A stretch of 64,000 nucleotides of DNA from JAMHWF01 sp048500255 (GTDB lineage Bacteria; Pseudomonadota; Gammaproteobacteria; Burkholderiales; Burkholderiaceae_C): positions 1 through 64,000 of the forward strand of contig JASNYH010000010.1 in NCBI GenBank assembly GCA_048500255.1, written 5' to 3'. The position numbers and the translations under genes are program-made. The notes beneath the pieces were generated by a model. It did no database searches. It was not told where the DNA came from and worked only from the letters and a program-made list of their open reading frames with translations. Positions 1 to 14,163 of the stretch are shown piece after piece (position 1 is the first letter of the stretch; each line of letters opens with the position of its first letter).

Positions 1-132
1 GTAGCGCAGCCCCTTGCCGAGCAGCCAGCCGGCGAAGACGACGAGCGCCGCCACGGCGATGCGCGGCAGGTAGGCGCCGACCTGCACGAGCAGCGCGCGC
101 AGCGGCTCGACGGCGAAGTTGAAGCTGTCCAT
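1..132 (-). CDS. MscS-family mechanosensitive channel, N-terminal fragment
   Basis: Only the first 44 codons are inside the window; the gene continues past base 1. The start is ATG at 132, 27 bases after the stop of the trehalose synthase gene on the same strand. The visible protein begins MDSFNFAVEPLRALL and enters a hydrophobic helix followed by GWLLGKGLRY. This is the usual look of the first conserved transmembrane helix in small-conductance mechanosensitive channels of the inner membrane. The pore helix and beta domain are not visible, so the family call rests on this short piece and remains tentative. Confidence 0.5.
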   Translation of the reverse strand, partial: MDSFNFAVEPLRALLVQVGAYLPRIAVAALVVFAGWLLGKGLRY

Positions 133-159
133 GCGGCGGGGTCCCTCCTGCGTGGCGAT

Positions 160-3513
<3,354 letters not shown>

Positions 3514-3528
3514 GCGGTGCGGCTCGCG

Positions 3529-5556
<2,028 letters not shown>

Positions 5557-5681
5557 CGTGGGGCTCCTGGCGCGCACACGCGCCGCTCGTGACCATACCC
5601 GCTCGCGGCCGGATCGGGCAACCCGGCGCGTCCGACGCCGCGGTCGGCAAGGGACATGCCCGTGCCATCGTGCCCTACGGC

Positions 5682-5810
5682 CCTGCGGTCCGATTCCCCG
5701 AGGGGAGCGAGCGCCTTCGGAGCGGCCGTGCGGCGCAACGTCGTGCCCCTGCGGACCTGCGGTCCGGTCCCCCAAGGGGAGCGAGTGCCTTCGGAGCGGC
5801 CGGTGCGGCG
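5682..5810. repeat. Two direct copies of a ~54-base intergenic repeat
   Basis: In the 260-base gap between glgE and tamB, 5682-5734 and 5756-5810 are near-identical direct copies. Both contain CCTGCGGTCCG, then a short palindrome (CCCCGAGGGG or CCCCAAGGGG), GAGCGAG, and GCCTTCGGAGCGGCCG. They differ by a few substitutions and one inserted base, and the repeat period is about 74. This resembles a short interspersed repeat or REP-like element. I saw no other copy in this window. The rest of the gap holds no convincing gene. Confidence 0.7.
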
Positions 5811-5816
5811 CTCTCG

Positions 5817-8800
5817 CTACTGCCAGCGCCAGGTCCAGATCGCGTCGAGCGCGTTGTCGAGCCCCGACTGCGCGCGCAGCGTGAAGCGCTGCGCCACGCG
5901 ATAGATGAGCTGCCACGTGCCCGCCGTCGCGTTCAGGCCGCGCTCGTAGCCGACGTACCAGCGCGCCGACAGCTGCTTGCCGAGCGTGACGATCGTCTCG
6001 CGCACGGTGCCGTCGGACTGGCGCACCGACATCTCGTCGAGGCCGATGAGGCGCGTGAGATTCGCCGCCGGGCCTTCGCTGTCGTTGCCGCCGGCGATCA
6101 GCGCCAGCGCCGCGCGCTGCAGCACCGCGGTGTCGGTGCGGCCGAGCCCTTCGCTGGCGCGCCCGAGCACCAGCCACGACAGCTTGTCGGTCTCCGACAT
6201 CTCGGGCTCGGAGAACAGTCGCACGCGCGGCGCCGCGGCGTTGCCGCCGATGGCGACGCCGACGCGGATGTCGATGCCCGGCCGCACGGCGACGATGTCG
6301 AGCCGCGGATTCGACGGCGGTCCGTTGAAAGCGACGATGCCGCGCTCGATCGTGAGCTTCTGGCCGTACGCCGCGAACGTGCCGTCGACGGTGCGCACGC
6401 TGCCGTCGACGGCGAGGCGGCCCTGCGGCGAGGTCAGCCGCAGCTCGCCGCGCAGCGCCGTGTCGATGCCACGCCCGCGCAGGCGCAGCCGCTCGCCCAG
6501 GTCGATGTGCAGGTCGAGTGCGACGTCGCGGCGGCGCTCGGCGGCGGCCGCGTCGCGGGCGGCACCGCCGGCCGCGTCGTCGCCTCGTTGCACGGTGACG
6601 TCGTCGCCCAGGCTGGGCGCGTCTTCGCGCGAGAGGTCGATCAGCCCCTCGTCGACGTGCAGCCGGCCGTCCATGCGCAGCGCGTCGGCGCGCAGCGCGA
6701 GCACCGCGTCGCCGCTGGCGACGATGCGGCGGTCGACGCGGCCGAGGACGCGCGCGCGCTCGGCCGCGAGCGCGAGGCGCGCCTGCGGCGCCGCGCCGAG
6801 CTCGGCGTCGCCGGCGAGCCGCACGACGCCGTCGCCGGCGCGCATCTCGGCGCGCACGATGTGCGCGCGCGTGCCCTGCAGGGCCACGTCGAGCACACCG
6901 TCGCGCAGCTCGATGCCCTCGAGCAGGTTGCGCGCCTCGAGGCCGCTGCCGGCGAGGCGGCCGGTGACCTCGGGCGCACCGAAGCGCCCGCCGAGCGCCG
7001 CCGTCGCGTGCAGCTGGCCACCGAGGCGCCAGCCGGCGGGCAGCCAGGCGCCCCAGGCGCCGAGGTTGGCGACGCGCGCCTCGAGCACGCCGTCGAGCGG
7101 CGCGTCGACCGGCGGCCAGGCCGCCGCGGGTGAGGTGCGCAGCGTCGCCGCGCCGGCCGTCGCGCCGAAGCTCGCGCCGGCCAGGCCGTGCGTGAAGCGC
7201 CAGGTGCCGTCGCGCGTGTCGAGCGCGACGCGCAGGTCGGTGAGGTCGAGCGGCAGCGAGCCGGCATCGTCGACGACGACGAGGTCGCCGCCGCGCCGCG
7301 CGAGCTCGACGTCGGCCGCGAAGGCGCCGGCGCTGAGCTGCAGCCGCACGTGGCCGCCGACGAGGAGGTCGCCTTGCCAGCCGAACGCCGGCTGCAGGCG
7401 CGCGAGCAGCGGCGCGACGGCGAACGGCTCGAGCTCGATGCCGACGTCGAATTGCGCGCGTGCGCCGCCGCTGCTCCATCGCAGGCGATCCCAGCGCAGC
7501 GCAATGCCGGCGAGTTGCGCGCCGCCGCCCGCGGCCTCGGCGCGCCAGGCGTCGCCGTCGCGCCGCACGTCGATGGCAGCGTCGCGCAGCGCCAGCCATG
7601 GCGGCGCCGTGTCGCGCGGCGTGCGCGGCGCGGTGCTCCCGGTCGCCGACGATGCAGCGGCGCCGCGCGTCGTGCCGGCCTCGACGCGCGCCGACGCGTC
7701 GCCGCGCCGCGGGCCCAGCTCGGCGCGCTCGAGCGTGCCACGCCAGGCGAGCGCCTGCAGGTTCGCCAGCCCCGACAGCGCGCCGCGAGCCTGCAACTCG
7801 GCCTGCACGCCGCGTGCCGCGGTGCGCGTGCCGGCGGCGCCGTCGAGCAGTTGCTCGACCCATGTCGGCGGGCGCAGCGGGCCCGCCGCCGTGGCGCGAA
7901 AGCGGTGGTCGGCCGCACTGCCGCCGAGCTCGGCATGCAGCGTGTCGACGCGCGCGGTGCCCGCGGCCAGGCCGCCGGCGTCGAGGCGCAGCTCGAACGG
8001 CGCGCCGTCGTCGCCGGCGAACGGCGAGCGGCCGGCGTCGTTGCCGACGCTCCAGCGCAGTGCAGCCTCGTCGGCGCGCACCTCGGCGCGGCGCAGGCCG
8101 CGCGCCTGCAACTGCCCCACCGTGCGCAACGCCGGCCAGCGCCCGGCGAGCGTGGCGTGCAGCTCGAGTGCGCCGGCGTCGGGCGCCGCGCCGGCGGCGC
8201 CGGCCAGCCGCAGCAGCGGCGCGAGGCGCGCGAGGTCGGCGAGCGTGGCGTCGAGATCCCAGTGGTCGGCCGCGCCGCGCGCGTCGGGGTCGAGCCGGCC
8301 GCTCGCCGCGATGCGGTTGCCGCCGGGCGCTTCGAGTTGCAGGCGCAGCGCCGCCGGCTCGGCGTCGAGAGCGCGCAGCGACGCGCTGCCCGCGACCGGC
8401 ACGCCGGCGAGCACGCTGCCTTCGTGCAGCGCCAGCGAGGCCGTGCCGCGCACGCCGGCGGCTCGCGTGGCGAGCGGCTGCGCGCGCGTGCCGCGGCCGA
8501 GCGCCTGCGCCGGCAGCCGCAGGTCGGCGTCGAGCGTCGCGTTCAGGCGCTGCGCGCCGTCGCGCCACGCCGAGCCCTCGGCGCCCGGCCACCAGGCGCG
8601 CGCGTCGAAGTCGGCCAGCGTCGCCCGGCCGCGCAACTGCCACGCGCCGCCGGCGATGCGCTCGGCGCGCCCGGCCAGCGTGGCGCTCGCCGCGCCGGCG
8701 CGCAGCAGCGCGCGCCGCACGTCGACGGCGTCGGCCGAGCCGCTCGCGTCGAGGTCGAGTTGCACCGTGCCGCGTTCGAGCGTGCCGGCCAGCCGCGCCT

Positions 8801-10175
8801 GCAGCGCGCCGCGCGGTGCGCCGCCGCCCGCGGCCAGCCCGTCGAGCTGCAGCTCGAGCGGGCCGTCGAGTCGCATCGCCGGCGCGCGCGCGTCGAGCGC
8901 CGCCGGGCGCAGGCCGTCGAGCGCGAGCGCGAGCGTGGCGTGCGATGCCTGCCAGCGGCCGCGGCCCTGCACGCGGCCGCCGGGCTGCGCCGCGCTGCCG
9001 AGCTGCGCGTCGAAGGCGTGCAGCTCGATCGCGTCGCGCGCGTCGAGGCGGGCGCCGATCTCGGCGTGCAGCGTGCGCAGGGGCAGGCGGCCGTCGCTCC
9101 AGCGGCCGGCGGCGGCGTTGTCGAGCGCGACGACGACGCGCAGCGGCGCGTCGAGCGCCGTCGCCTCGATGTCGGCGTGGCCGCTGAGCGACGTCGTCGG
9201 CGCGTCGCTCGCCAGCGCCGCCAGGTCGAGCGCCTGCGTGCGCGCCGTCAGGTCGGCCAGCGGCTGGCGCGCGAACGGCAGCAGCGTGGCGCGCGCATCG
9301 AGCGTCGGCGGCGCGGCGCCGGCGCGCGCCGGCTCGCCGCGCAGCGTGGCGTCGACGGCGATGCGCGCCAGCGGGCCGGTGGCGCGTGCGGTCAGCTCGA
9401 AGGGTGGCAGTGGTGCGGCAGGGACGGGCGGCGTGGCGGAGGTCGGCGGCGTGGCGGCCGGATCGTCGGAGTGCGCGCCGCTCGCTGCCGACGTGCGCGG
9501 CCGCGCGGTCAGCGTCGCCGTCACGTCGAACGGTGCCGCCGTCGCGATCGCCAGCGCGCCCTGCAGCGCGAGGCGGTCCCGATCGGCGGCGAGGTCGTCG
9601 ATGCGATGCCGCGCGCCGGAGTCGGCGCCGAGCCGCAGCCGCGCGCGCAGCGACTCGATCGGCCGGGCGCCGAGCGCCGCGGCGTGGATCGCGCCGATCT
9701 CGGCGCGGCCGATATCGAGCTCGACAGGCAGCGCGAGGCTCGCCGGCGGTTGCGGCGGCGCCGCCGCCGGCGCGTCGCCGGCCTGCCATTCGAGGCGCTC
9801 GATGCGCAGCGTGTCGATCGCGACGCGCAGCCAGCCCGCGGGCTGCGTTGCGCGATGCAGCGTGAGGCCCCGCCAGTGCAGGGCGTCGGCGACGACGCGC
9901 GCGCCGCCGGCCAGCGCGATGGTGACGCGCTGCGCCGCGAACTCGTCGCCGCCGAGCAGCGCGCCGCGCGGCGCGACGACCTCGGTGCGCGGCAGCCGCG
10001 CCAGCAGCCAGGCCGTGCCCGACGGGGTGCGCGCCAGCCAGGCCACGGCCGCCGCGCCGGCAGCGAGCGCCGCGACGAGCAGCGCCGCGACGAGCGCGAC
10101 GGCCCGGCGCGCGGTGCGGCGGCGCCGCGGCGCGCCGGCGTCCGCGGGGGCAGCGGCCGCGTCGCGCGTTGCCAT
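5817..10175 (-). CDS. tamB: Translocation and assembly module subunit TamB
   Basis: A 1452-residue protein. The N-terminal cytoplasmic tail is rich in Arg and is followed by one transmembrane helix at about residues 25-50 (VALVAALLVAALAAGAAAVA). A very long low-complexity beta-rich periplasmic region follows, ending in the conserved C-terminal domain (formerly DUF490) with RLDIVAVRPGIDIRVGVAIG and a terminal aromatic strand (TWRWQ). TamB spans the envelope and works with TamA in outer-membrane protein assembly and probably lipid transport. The start at 10175 overlaps the tamA stop by one base, indicating translational coupling. The extreme Ala/Arg content creates long shadow frames on the other strand. 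Confidence 0.93.
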   Translation of the reverse strand: MATRDAAAAPADAGAPRRRRTARRAVALVAALLVAALAAGAAAVAWLARTPSGTAWLLARLPRTEVVAPRGALLGGDEFAAQRVTIALAGGARVVADALHWRGLTLHRATQPAGWLRVAIDTLRIERLEWQAGDAPAAAPPQPPASLALPVELDIGRAEIGAIHAAALGARPIESLRARLRLGADSGARHRIDDLAADRDRLALQGALAIATAAPFDVTATLTARPRTSAASGAHSDDPAATPPTSATPPVPAAPLPPFELTARATGPLARIAVDATLRGEPARAGAAPPTLDARATLLPFARQPLADLTARTQALDLAALASDAPTTSLSGHADIEATALDAPLRVVVALDNAAAGRWSDGRLPLRTLHAEIGARLDARDAIELHAFDAQLGSAAQPGGRVQGRGRWQASHATLALALDGLRPAALDARAPAMRLDGPLELQLDGLAAGGGAPRGALQARLAGTLERGTVQLDLDASGSADAVDVRRALLRAGAASATLAGRAERIAGGAWQLRGRATLADFDARAWWPGAEGSAWRDGAQRLNATLDADLRLPAQALGRGTRAQPLATRAAGVRGTASLALHEGSVLAGVPVAGSASLRALDAEPAALRLQLEAPGGNRIAASGRLDPDARGAADHWDLDATLADLARLAPLLRLAGAAGAAPDAGALELHATLAGRWPALRTVGQLQARGLRRAEVRADEAALRWSVGNDAGRSPFAGDDGAPFELRLDAGGLAAGTARVDTLHAELGGSAADHRFRATAAGPLRPPTWVEQLLDGAAGTRTAARGVQAELQARGALSGLANLQALAWRGTLERAELGPRRGDASARVEAGTTRGAAASSATGSTAPRTPRDTAPPWLALRDAAIDVRRDGDAWRAEAAGGGAQLAGIALRWDRLRWSSGGARAQFDVGIELEPFAVAPLLARLQPAFGWQGDLLVGGHVRLQLSAGAFAADVELARRGGDLVVVDDAGSLPLDLTDLRVALDTRDGTWRFTHGLAGASFGATAGAATLRTSPAAAWPPVDAPLDGVLEARVANLGAWGAWLPAGWRLGGQLHATAALGGRFGAPEVTGRLAGSGLEARNLLEGIELRDGVLDVALQGTRAHIVRAEMRAGDGVVRLAGDAELGAAPQARLALAAERARVLGRVDRRIVASGDAVLALRADALRMDGRLHVDEGLIDLSREDAPSLGDDVTVQRGDDAAGGAARDAAAAERRRDVALDLHIDLGERLRLRGRGIDTALRGELRLTSPQGRLAVDGSVRTVDGTFAAYGQKLTIERGIVAFNGPPSNPRLDIVAVRPGIDIRVGVAIGGNAAAPRVRLFSEPEMSETDKLSWLVLGRASEGLGRTDTAVLQRAALALIAGGNDSEGPAANLTRLIGLDEMSVRQSDGTVRETIVTLGKQLSARWYVGYERGLNATAGTWQLIYRVAQRFTLRAQSGLDNALDAIWTWRWQ

Positions 10176-12058
10176 CAGAACGCGATCCCCACGCTGAAGT
10201 GCAGGCGCACGCTGCGCACCTCGCGGCCGTAGGCGACGTCGAAGCGCAGCGGGCCGACCGGGCTGCGCCAGCGCAGCCCGACGCCGTAGCCGACGGCCGG
10301 GCGCAGGTCGGCCCAGTCGTCGGCGGCGTTGCCTGCGTCGACGAAGGCGGCGACCCAGTAGTTCGGCAGCTTCTCGGAGATCGGGCGCGCCAGCTCGACG
10401 CTCGTCGTCAGCAGCACACGCCCGCTGGCCAGCACGCCGCCGCGCACCGGCCCGAGGCTGCGGTAGTCGTAGCCGCGCACCGAGTCGTCGCCGCCGGCGC
10501 GAAACAGCAGCGGATCGGGGATGCCGACGCCGGCGTCGGCGAACACCTCGCCCGCCTCGACGCGCGCCTGGCCGAACCAGCGCCCGGGCAGCGGCCAGTA
10601 GCCGGTGAGCCGGCCGACGGCCCGCGCATACGGCCCGCTGTCGGCGAAGTTGCTCTGCGCATGGCCGCCCGACACCTGCGCCGACGCCGTGATGCCGCGC
10701 GTCGGCAGCACGATGCTGTCGAGGTCGCGCCACACCCAGTGGTAGTTGAGCGAGGCGGCTTGCGCCGTCGAGCTGCCGGCGGCGTTCTTCGTCGTCGCGC
10801 CGATCAGCTCGGCGAAGTAGAGGCGCTCGATGCGCTGCGTGTCCTGTGCTCGGCCGGCGCGCAGCCGCCACGAATCGCGCACCTCGCCTTCGACGGCCAG
10901 CCGCTCGACGTTGGCGGCGACGAGGTCGCGGTACAGGTCGTGCAGCGGGTGCGTCGTCAGCTCGCCTTCCCACTGCTTCAGGTCGCGGCCGATCTCGAAC
11001 TTGTTCTTCGCCGTCAGCGCGCGGCCGAAGGCGCGCCGATGCACGTGCTCGAGCGAGACGCGCGGGCCCGTGTTGGCGCTGACGCCGATGCCCGCCGTCG
11101 CCTGCTGCAGCGGCAGCTCGCGCACGCGCACGACGACGGGCGCGGCGTCGGCGCGCTGCGCGTCGGTCACGACGTCGACCGACACGGCCTCGAACAGACC
11201 GGCCTTCTGCAGCCGCTCCTGGAAGTCGGCGACGGTCGACTCTCGGTAGACGTCGCCGGCACCGAACTGCGCCAGGTTGCGCACCGCCGCCTCGCCGTAG
11301 CGCTCGAGGCCCTCGACGCGCAGCTCGCCGAGGCGGAACTCCGGCCCGCTGTCGGCGACGACGAAGATGCGCGCGCGCTGCGTCGGCGCGTCGACCTGCA
11401 CGCCGGTGCCGCTCCACGTCGCCAGCGGATGGCCCTCGGCGCGCAGCTGCGCCAGCGCGGCGCGCTTGGCGGCCGACCAGGCGCCCTGCGTGAACGGCTC
11501 GCCGGCGCGCAGCGTCCAGCCGCGGCGCAGCGCATCGACGAGACGCGCGGCGTCGACGTCGCCGCGCTCGACGGCGGCGCCGAGCTCGCCCTGCACGTCG
11601 AGCGTGACGCGTTCGATCGTCGTGCGCGGCCCCGGCTCGACGGCGATGCGCACGACGGGCGGCGCGCCGTCGTCGCGCTCGGCCGTCACGCGGGCGTCGA
11701 AGTAGCCCTCGGTCTCGAGCAGCGCGCGCGCCTGCGCCGGCGTGGCGGCGACGAGGCGGCGCAGCTCGAGCGGCGTGATCGTCGCCGCGGCCGCGTCGTC
11801 GCGCCGAAAGCGCGCCAGGTCGAGGTGCGTCGCGAGCAGTTCGCGCAGCGGCGCCGGCGCGTCGATCTCGATCGTGTAGCTGGGGGCGGGGGCGTCGGCT
11901 GTCGCGCCGCCGATGGTGGGCGTGGCGGTTGCCGGCGGCGACGCCGCGCCCGCCTCGCCGACCGCATCGTGCGACCCGCGCGCCGGCGACCCCGCGGCGC
12001 AGCCGGCGAGCAGCGCCGCCGCGAGCACCGCCGGCGCCGCGCGGGCGCCGGCCGTCAT
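10175..12058 (-). CDS. tamA: Translocation and assembly module subunit TamA (BamA/Omp85 family)
   Basis: A 627-residue Omp85-family outer-membrane protein. Residues about 65-300 form POTRA-type repeats (TTIERVTLDVQG; FRLGELRVEGLERYGEAAVR). The C-terminal 330 residues form the 16-strand barrel with the conserved LFRAGGDDSVRGYDYRSLGP loop and the terminal aromatic residue of VRLHFSVGIAF. The N-terminus MTAGARAAPAVLAAALLAGCAAG contains an LLAGC lipobox, so it may be exported as a lipoprotein, which is unusual for TamA. The ATG at 12058 overlaps the stop of the upstream VWA gene by 4 bases (ATGA), and its own stop touches tamB, so the three genes probably form one operon. Confidence 0.93.
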   Translation of the reverse strand: MTAGARAAPAVLAAALLAGCAAGSPARGSHDAVGEAGAASPPATATPTIGGATADAPAPSYTIEIDAPAPLRELLATHLDLARFRRDDAAAATITPLELRRLVAATPAQARALLETEGYFDARVTAERDDGAPPVVRIAVEPGPRTTIERVTLDVQGELGAAVERGDVDAARLVDALRRGWTLRAGEPFTQGAWSAAKRAALAQLRAEGHPLATWSGTGVQVDAPTQRARIFVVADSGPEFRLGELRVEGLERYGEAAVRNLAQFGAGDVYRESTVADFQERLQKAGLFEAVSVDVVTDAQRADAAPVVVRVRELPLQQATAGIGVSANTGPRVSLEHVHRRAFGRALTAKNKFEIGRDLKQWEGELTTHPLHDLYRDLVAANVERLAVEGEVRDSWRLRAGRAQDTQRIERLYFAELIGATTKNAAGSSTAQAASLNYHWVWRDLDSIVLPTRGITASAQVSGGHAQSNFADSGPYARAVGRLTGYWPLPGRWFGQARVEAGEVFADAGVGIPDPLLFRAGGDDSVRGYDYRSLGPVRGGVLASGRVLLTTSVELARPISEKLPNYWVAAFVDAGNAADDWADLRPAVGYGVGLRWRSPVGPLRFDVAYGREVRSVRLHFSVGIAF

Positions 12059-13239
12059 TTGCTCAGCAGCCGCATCGCCTGCTCCAGCCCGGCGAGCGTC
12101 AGCGGGAACATGCGCTGGTTCATCAGCTGCTGCACGATGGCGATGCTCTGCCGGTAGCCCCACACGCCCTGCGGCTCGGGGTTGATCCAGGCGTACTTCG
12201 GAAAGGCGTGGGTCAGGCGCTGCAGCCAGTCGGCGCCGGCTTCCTCGTTGTTGTATTCGACGCTGCCGCCGGGCTGCACGATCTCGTAGGGGCTCATCGT
12301 CGCGTCGCCGACGAGGATCAGCTTGTAGTCCTTGTTGTAGGTGCGGATCAGGTCCCAGGTCGCGATCTTCTCGGCGTGGCGGCGGCGGTTGTTCTTCCAC
12401 ACGTGGTCGTAGACGCAGTTGTGGAAGTAATAGAACTCGAGATGCTTGAACTCGCTCTTGGCGGCCGAGAACAGCTCCTCGACGCGGTGCACGTGCTCGT
12501 CCATCGTGCCGCCCACGTCCATCAGCAGCAGCACCTTCACCTTGTTGTGGCGCTCGGGCACCATCTTGATGTCGAGCCAGCCGGCGTTGGCCGCCGTCGA
12601 GCGGATCGTGTCGTCGAGGTCGAGCTCCTCGTCGGCGCCTTCGCGCGCAAAGCGGCGCAGCCGGCGCAGCGCGACCTTGATGTTGCGCGTGCCGAGCTCG
12701 AGCGTGTCGTCGTAGTCCTTGAACTGGCGCTGGTCCCAGACCTTGACGGCGCTGCGGTTGCGGCCCCGATCCTGGCCGATGCGGATACCCTGCGGATTGA
12801 CGCCGTAGGCGCCGAACGGGCTCGTGCCGCCGGTGCCGATCCACTTGCTGCCGCCTTCGTGGCGCTCCTTCTGCTCCTCGAAGCGCTTCTTGAGCGTCTC
12901 CATCAGCTCGTCCCAGCCCATCTTCTCGATCGCCGCCTTCTCCTCGGGGCTCAGCTCGAGTTCGAGGCGCTTGCGCAGCCATTCGAGCGGCACGTCCTGC
13001 GCGAAGTCGGTCAGCATCTCGACGCCCTTGAAGTAGGCGGCGAAGGCGCGGTCGAACTTGTCGAACTGCGTTTCGTCCTTGACGAGCGCGGCGCGCGCCA
13101 GGTGATAGAAGCGCTCGACGGTGGGGCCGCCGTCGTCGTCGATCACGCCGGCCTGCAGCGCCTCGAGCAGCGTCAGGTATTCCTTGACCGAGACCTTGAG
13201 CTTGGCGGCTCGCAGGGTGTAGAAGAAGTCGATCAGCAT
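12055..13239 (-). CDS. VWA domain protein, CoxE-like
   Basis: A 394-residue cytoplasmic protein of the CoxE-like von Willebrand A family. The start MLIDFFYTLRAAKLKVSVKEYL is the first good methionine; the frame extends upstream only as low-complexity sequence. The metal site is LLLMDVGGTMDEHVHRVEELF, which replaces the classical DxSxS with DVGGT. The C-terminus has TYNKDYKLILVGDATMSPYEI, and the very end FPLTLAGLEQAMRLLSK overlaps tamA. Such proteins usually work with a MoxR AAA+ ATPase in metal-cofactor or complex maturation. A MoxR gene lies 3.4 kb upstream in the same orientation (16620-17462), beyond fccAB and a GNAT gene. The substrate is unknown. Confidence 0.85.
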   Translation of the reverse strand: MLIDFFYTLRAAKLKVSVKEYLTLLEALQAGVIDDDGGPTVERFYHLARAALVKDETQFDKFDRAFAAYFKGVEMLTDFAQDVPLEWLRKRLELELSPEEKAAIEKMGWDELMETLKKRFEEQKERHEGGSKWIGTGGTSPFGAYGVNPQGIRIGQDRGRNRSAVKVWDQRQFKDYDDTLELGTRNIKVALRRLRRFAREGADEELDLDDTIRSTAANAGWLDIKMVPERHNKVKVLLLMDVGGTMDEHVHRVEELFSAAKSEFKHLEFYYFHNCVYDHVWKNNRRRHAEKIATWDLIRTYNKDYKLILVGDATMSPYEIVQPGGSVEYNNEEAGADWLQRLTHAFPKYAWINPEPQGVWGYRQSIAIVQQLMNQRMFPLTLAGLEQAMRLLSK

Positions 13240-13463
13240 GGTGCGTCCTGCGGCGTGGCCCGGCCAGAATACCGCGAAGTCGCGCCGCCGGCCGAAGCAT
13301 CCCGTTGCAACCCGGGGCCGCGGCGCGCCGCGGCCTGCGCCACCATCGGTCGTGCGCGCTGCCGCCGGCCTCGTCGGTAGTCCGCGCCGCCGGCCCGCCG
13401 CGATGCAGCCGGCTCGCCCCGCACCCGGCCGCCGCGCCGGCGCCGCCATCCCTCGATGCACCG

Positions 13464-14096
13464 ATGCCGAAGACGACTTTCTCGAAACCGCATGTGACGC
13501 TTCTGGCCGCGCTCGCTGTGCTGCTGCTCGGCGCCGCCGCGGCGCGCGCCGAGCCGACCGCCTGCCGTGTGGAGCCGTTCGGCCAGACCGACGGCGCCGC
13601 CGCCGAGCACGCGCTCACCGCGCCCTGCGGCGGCGAGCACGTCGACTGGAAGCTCGAGACGCCGCGCGCCCATCCGCTCGACGCCGGGCCCAGCCTGCTG
13701 CGCGCGCGCATCGACACCTCGGTGTCGGAGCCGCTGGCGCCGGCCGTGCAGGGCACGCTCAAACTCAGCTGGGTCGGCCTGCGCGACGAGCGCCAGGACG
13801 ACGGCGAGCTGCGCACGCAGCGCGCCGAGCTCGCCGCCGGCAGCCTGCTCAGGCTCGACGACGACATCGCGCTGCAGTTCGGCGCCGGGCGCGATGTGCT
13901 CGGCGAAGGCCGCAACCGCACGGCGCTCGCGGGGCTCTGGCAGCCCACGGAGCGCGGCGTGCTGTTCGCCGAGTGGGCCGGCAGCGAAGGCCAGACCGAC
14001 AAGCACCGCGTCGGCGCGCGCTGGTGGCTCGCGCCGCAGCGCGTGTCGGTCGACGTCGGCGCCAGTCGGCTGCCCGACGGCCAGTGGAGCGAGTAG
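13464..14096 (+). CDS. Secreted protein of unknown function, possible outer-membrane strands
   Basis: A 210-residue protein I do not recognise. It has a clear signal peptide (HVTLLAALAVLLLGAAAARA). The mature part has alternating short hydrophobic segments (LKLSWVGL; GVLFAEWAG; RVGARWWL; RVSVDVGAS), as in beta-barrel or beta-sandwich envelope proteins. The start ATG at 13464 was chosen because the signal peptide follows directly; the frame is open further upstream. The amber stop at 14094-14096 is followed in frame by ten codons reading RVGLTVRLGR and then TGA (14127-14129), which looks like one more beta strand (see findings). It is flanked by genes on the opposite strand and likely has its own promoter. 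Confidence 0.6.
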   Translation: MPKTTFSKPHVTLLAALAVLLLGAAAARAEPTACRVEPFGQTDGAAAEHALTAPCGGEHVDWKLETPRAHPLDAGPSLLRARIDTSVSEPLAPAVQGTLKLSWVGLRDERQDDGELRTQRAELAAGSLLRLDDDIALQFGAGRDVLGEGRNRTALAGLWQPTERGVLFAEWAGSEGQTDKHRVGARWWLAPQRVSVDVGASRLPDGQWSE

Positions 14097-14163
14097 CGCG
14101 TCGGGCTGACGGTGCGGCTGGGGCGTTGAAGGCGATCGATTCGCGGGGCACGCCCGCGCGACG

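Noticed and set aside
5977..10197. A 1406-residue plus-strand open frame opposite tamB
   Set aside because: Ser/Arg/Ala-rich antisense frame; tamB on the other strand has signal, helix, conserved C-terminus and coupling to tamA.
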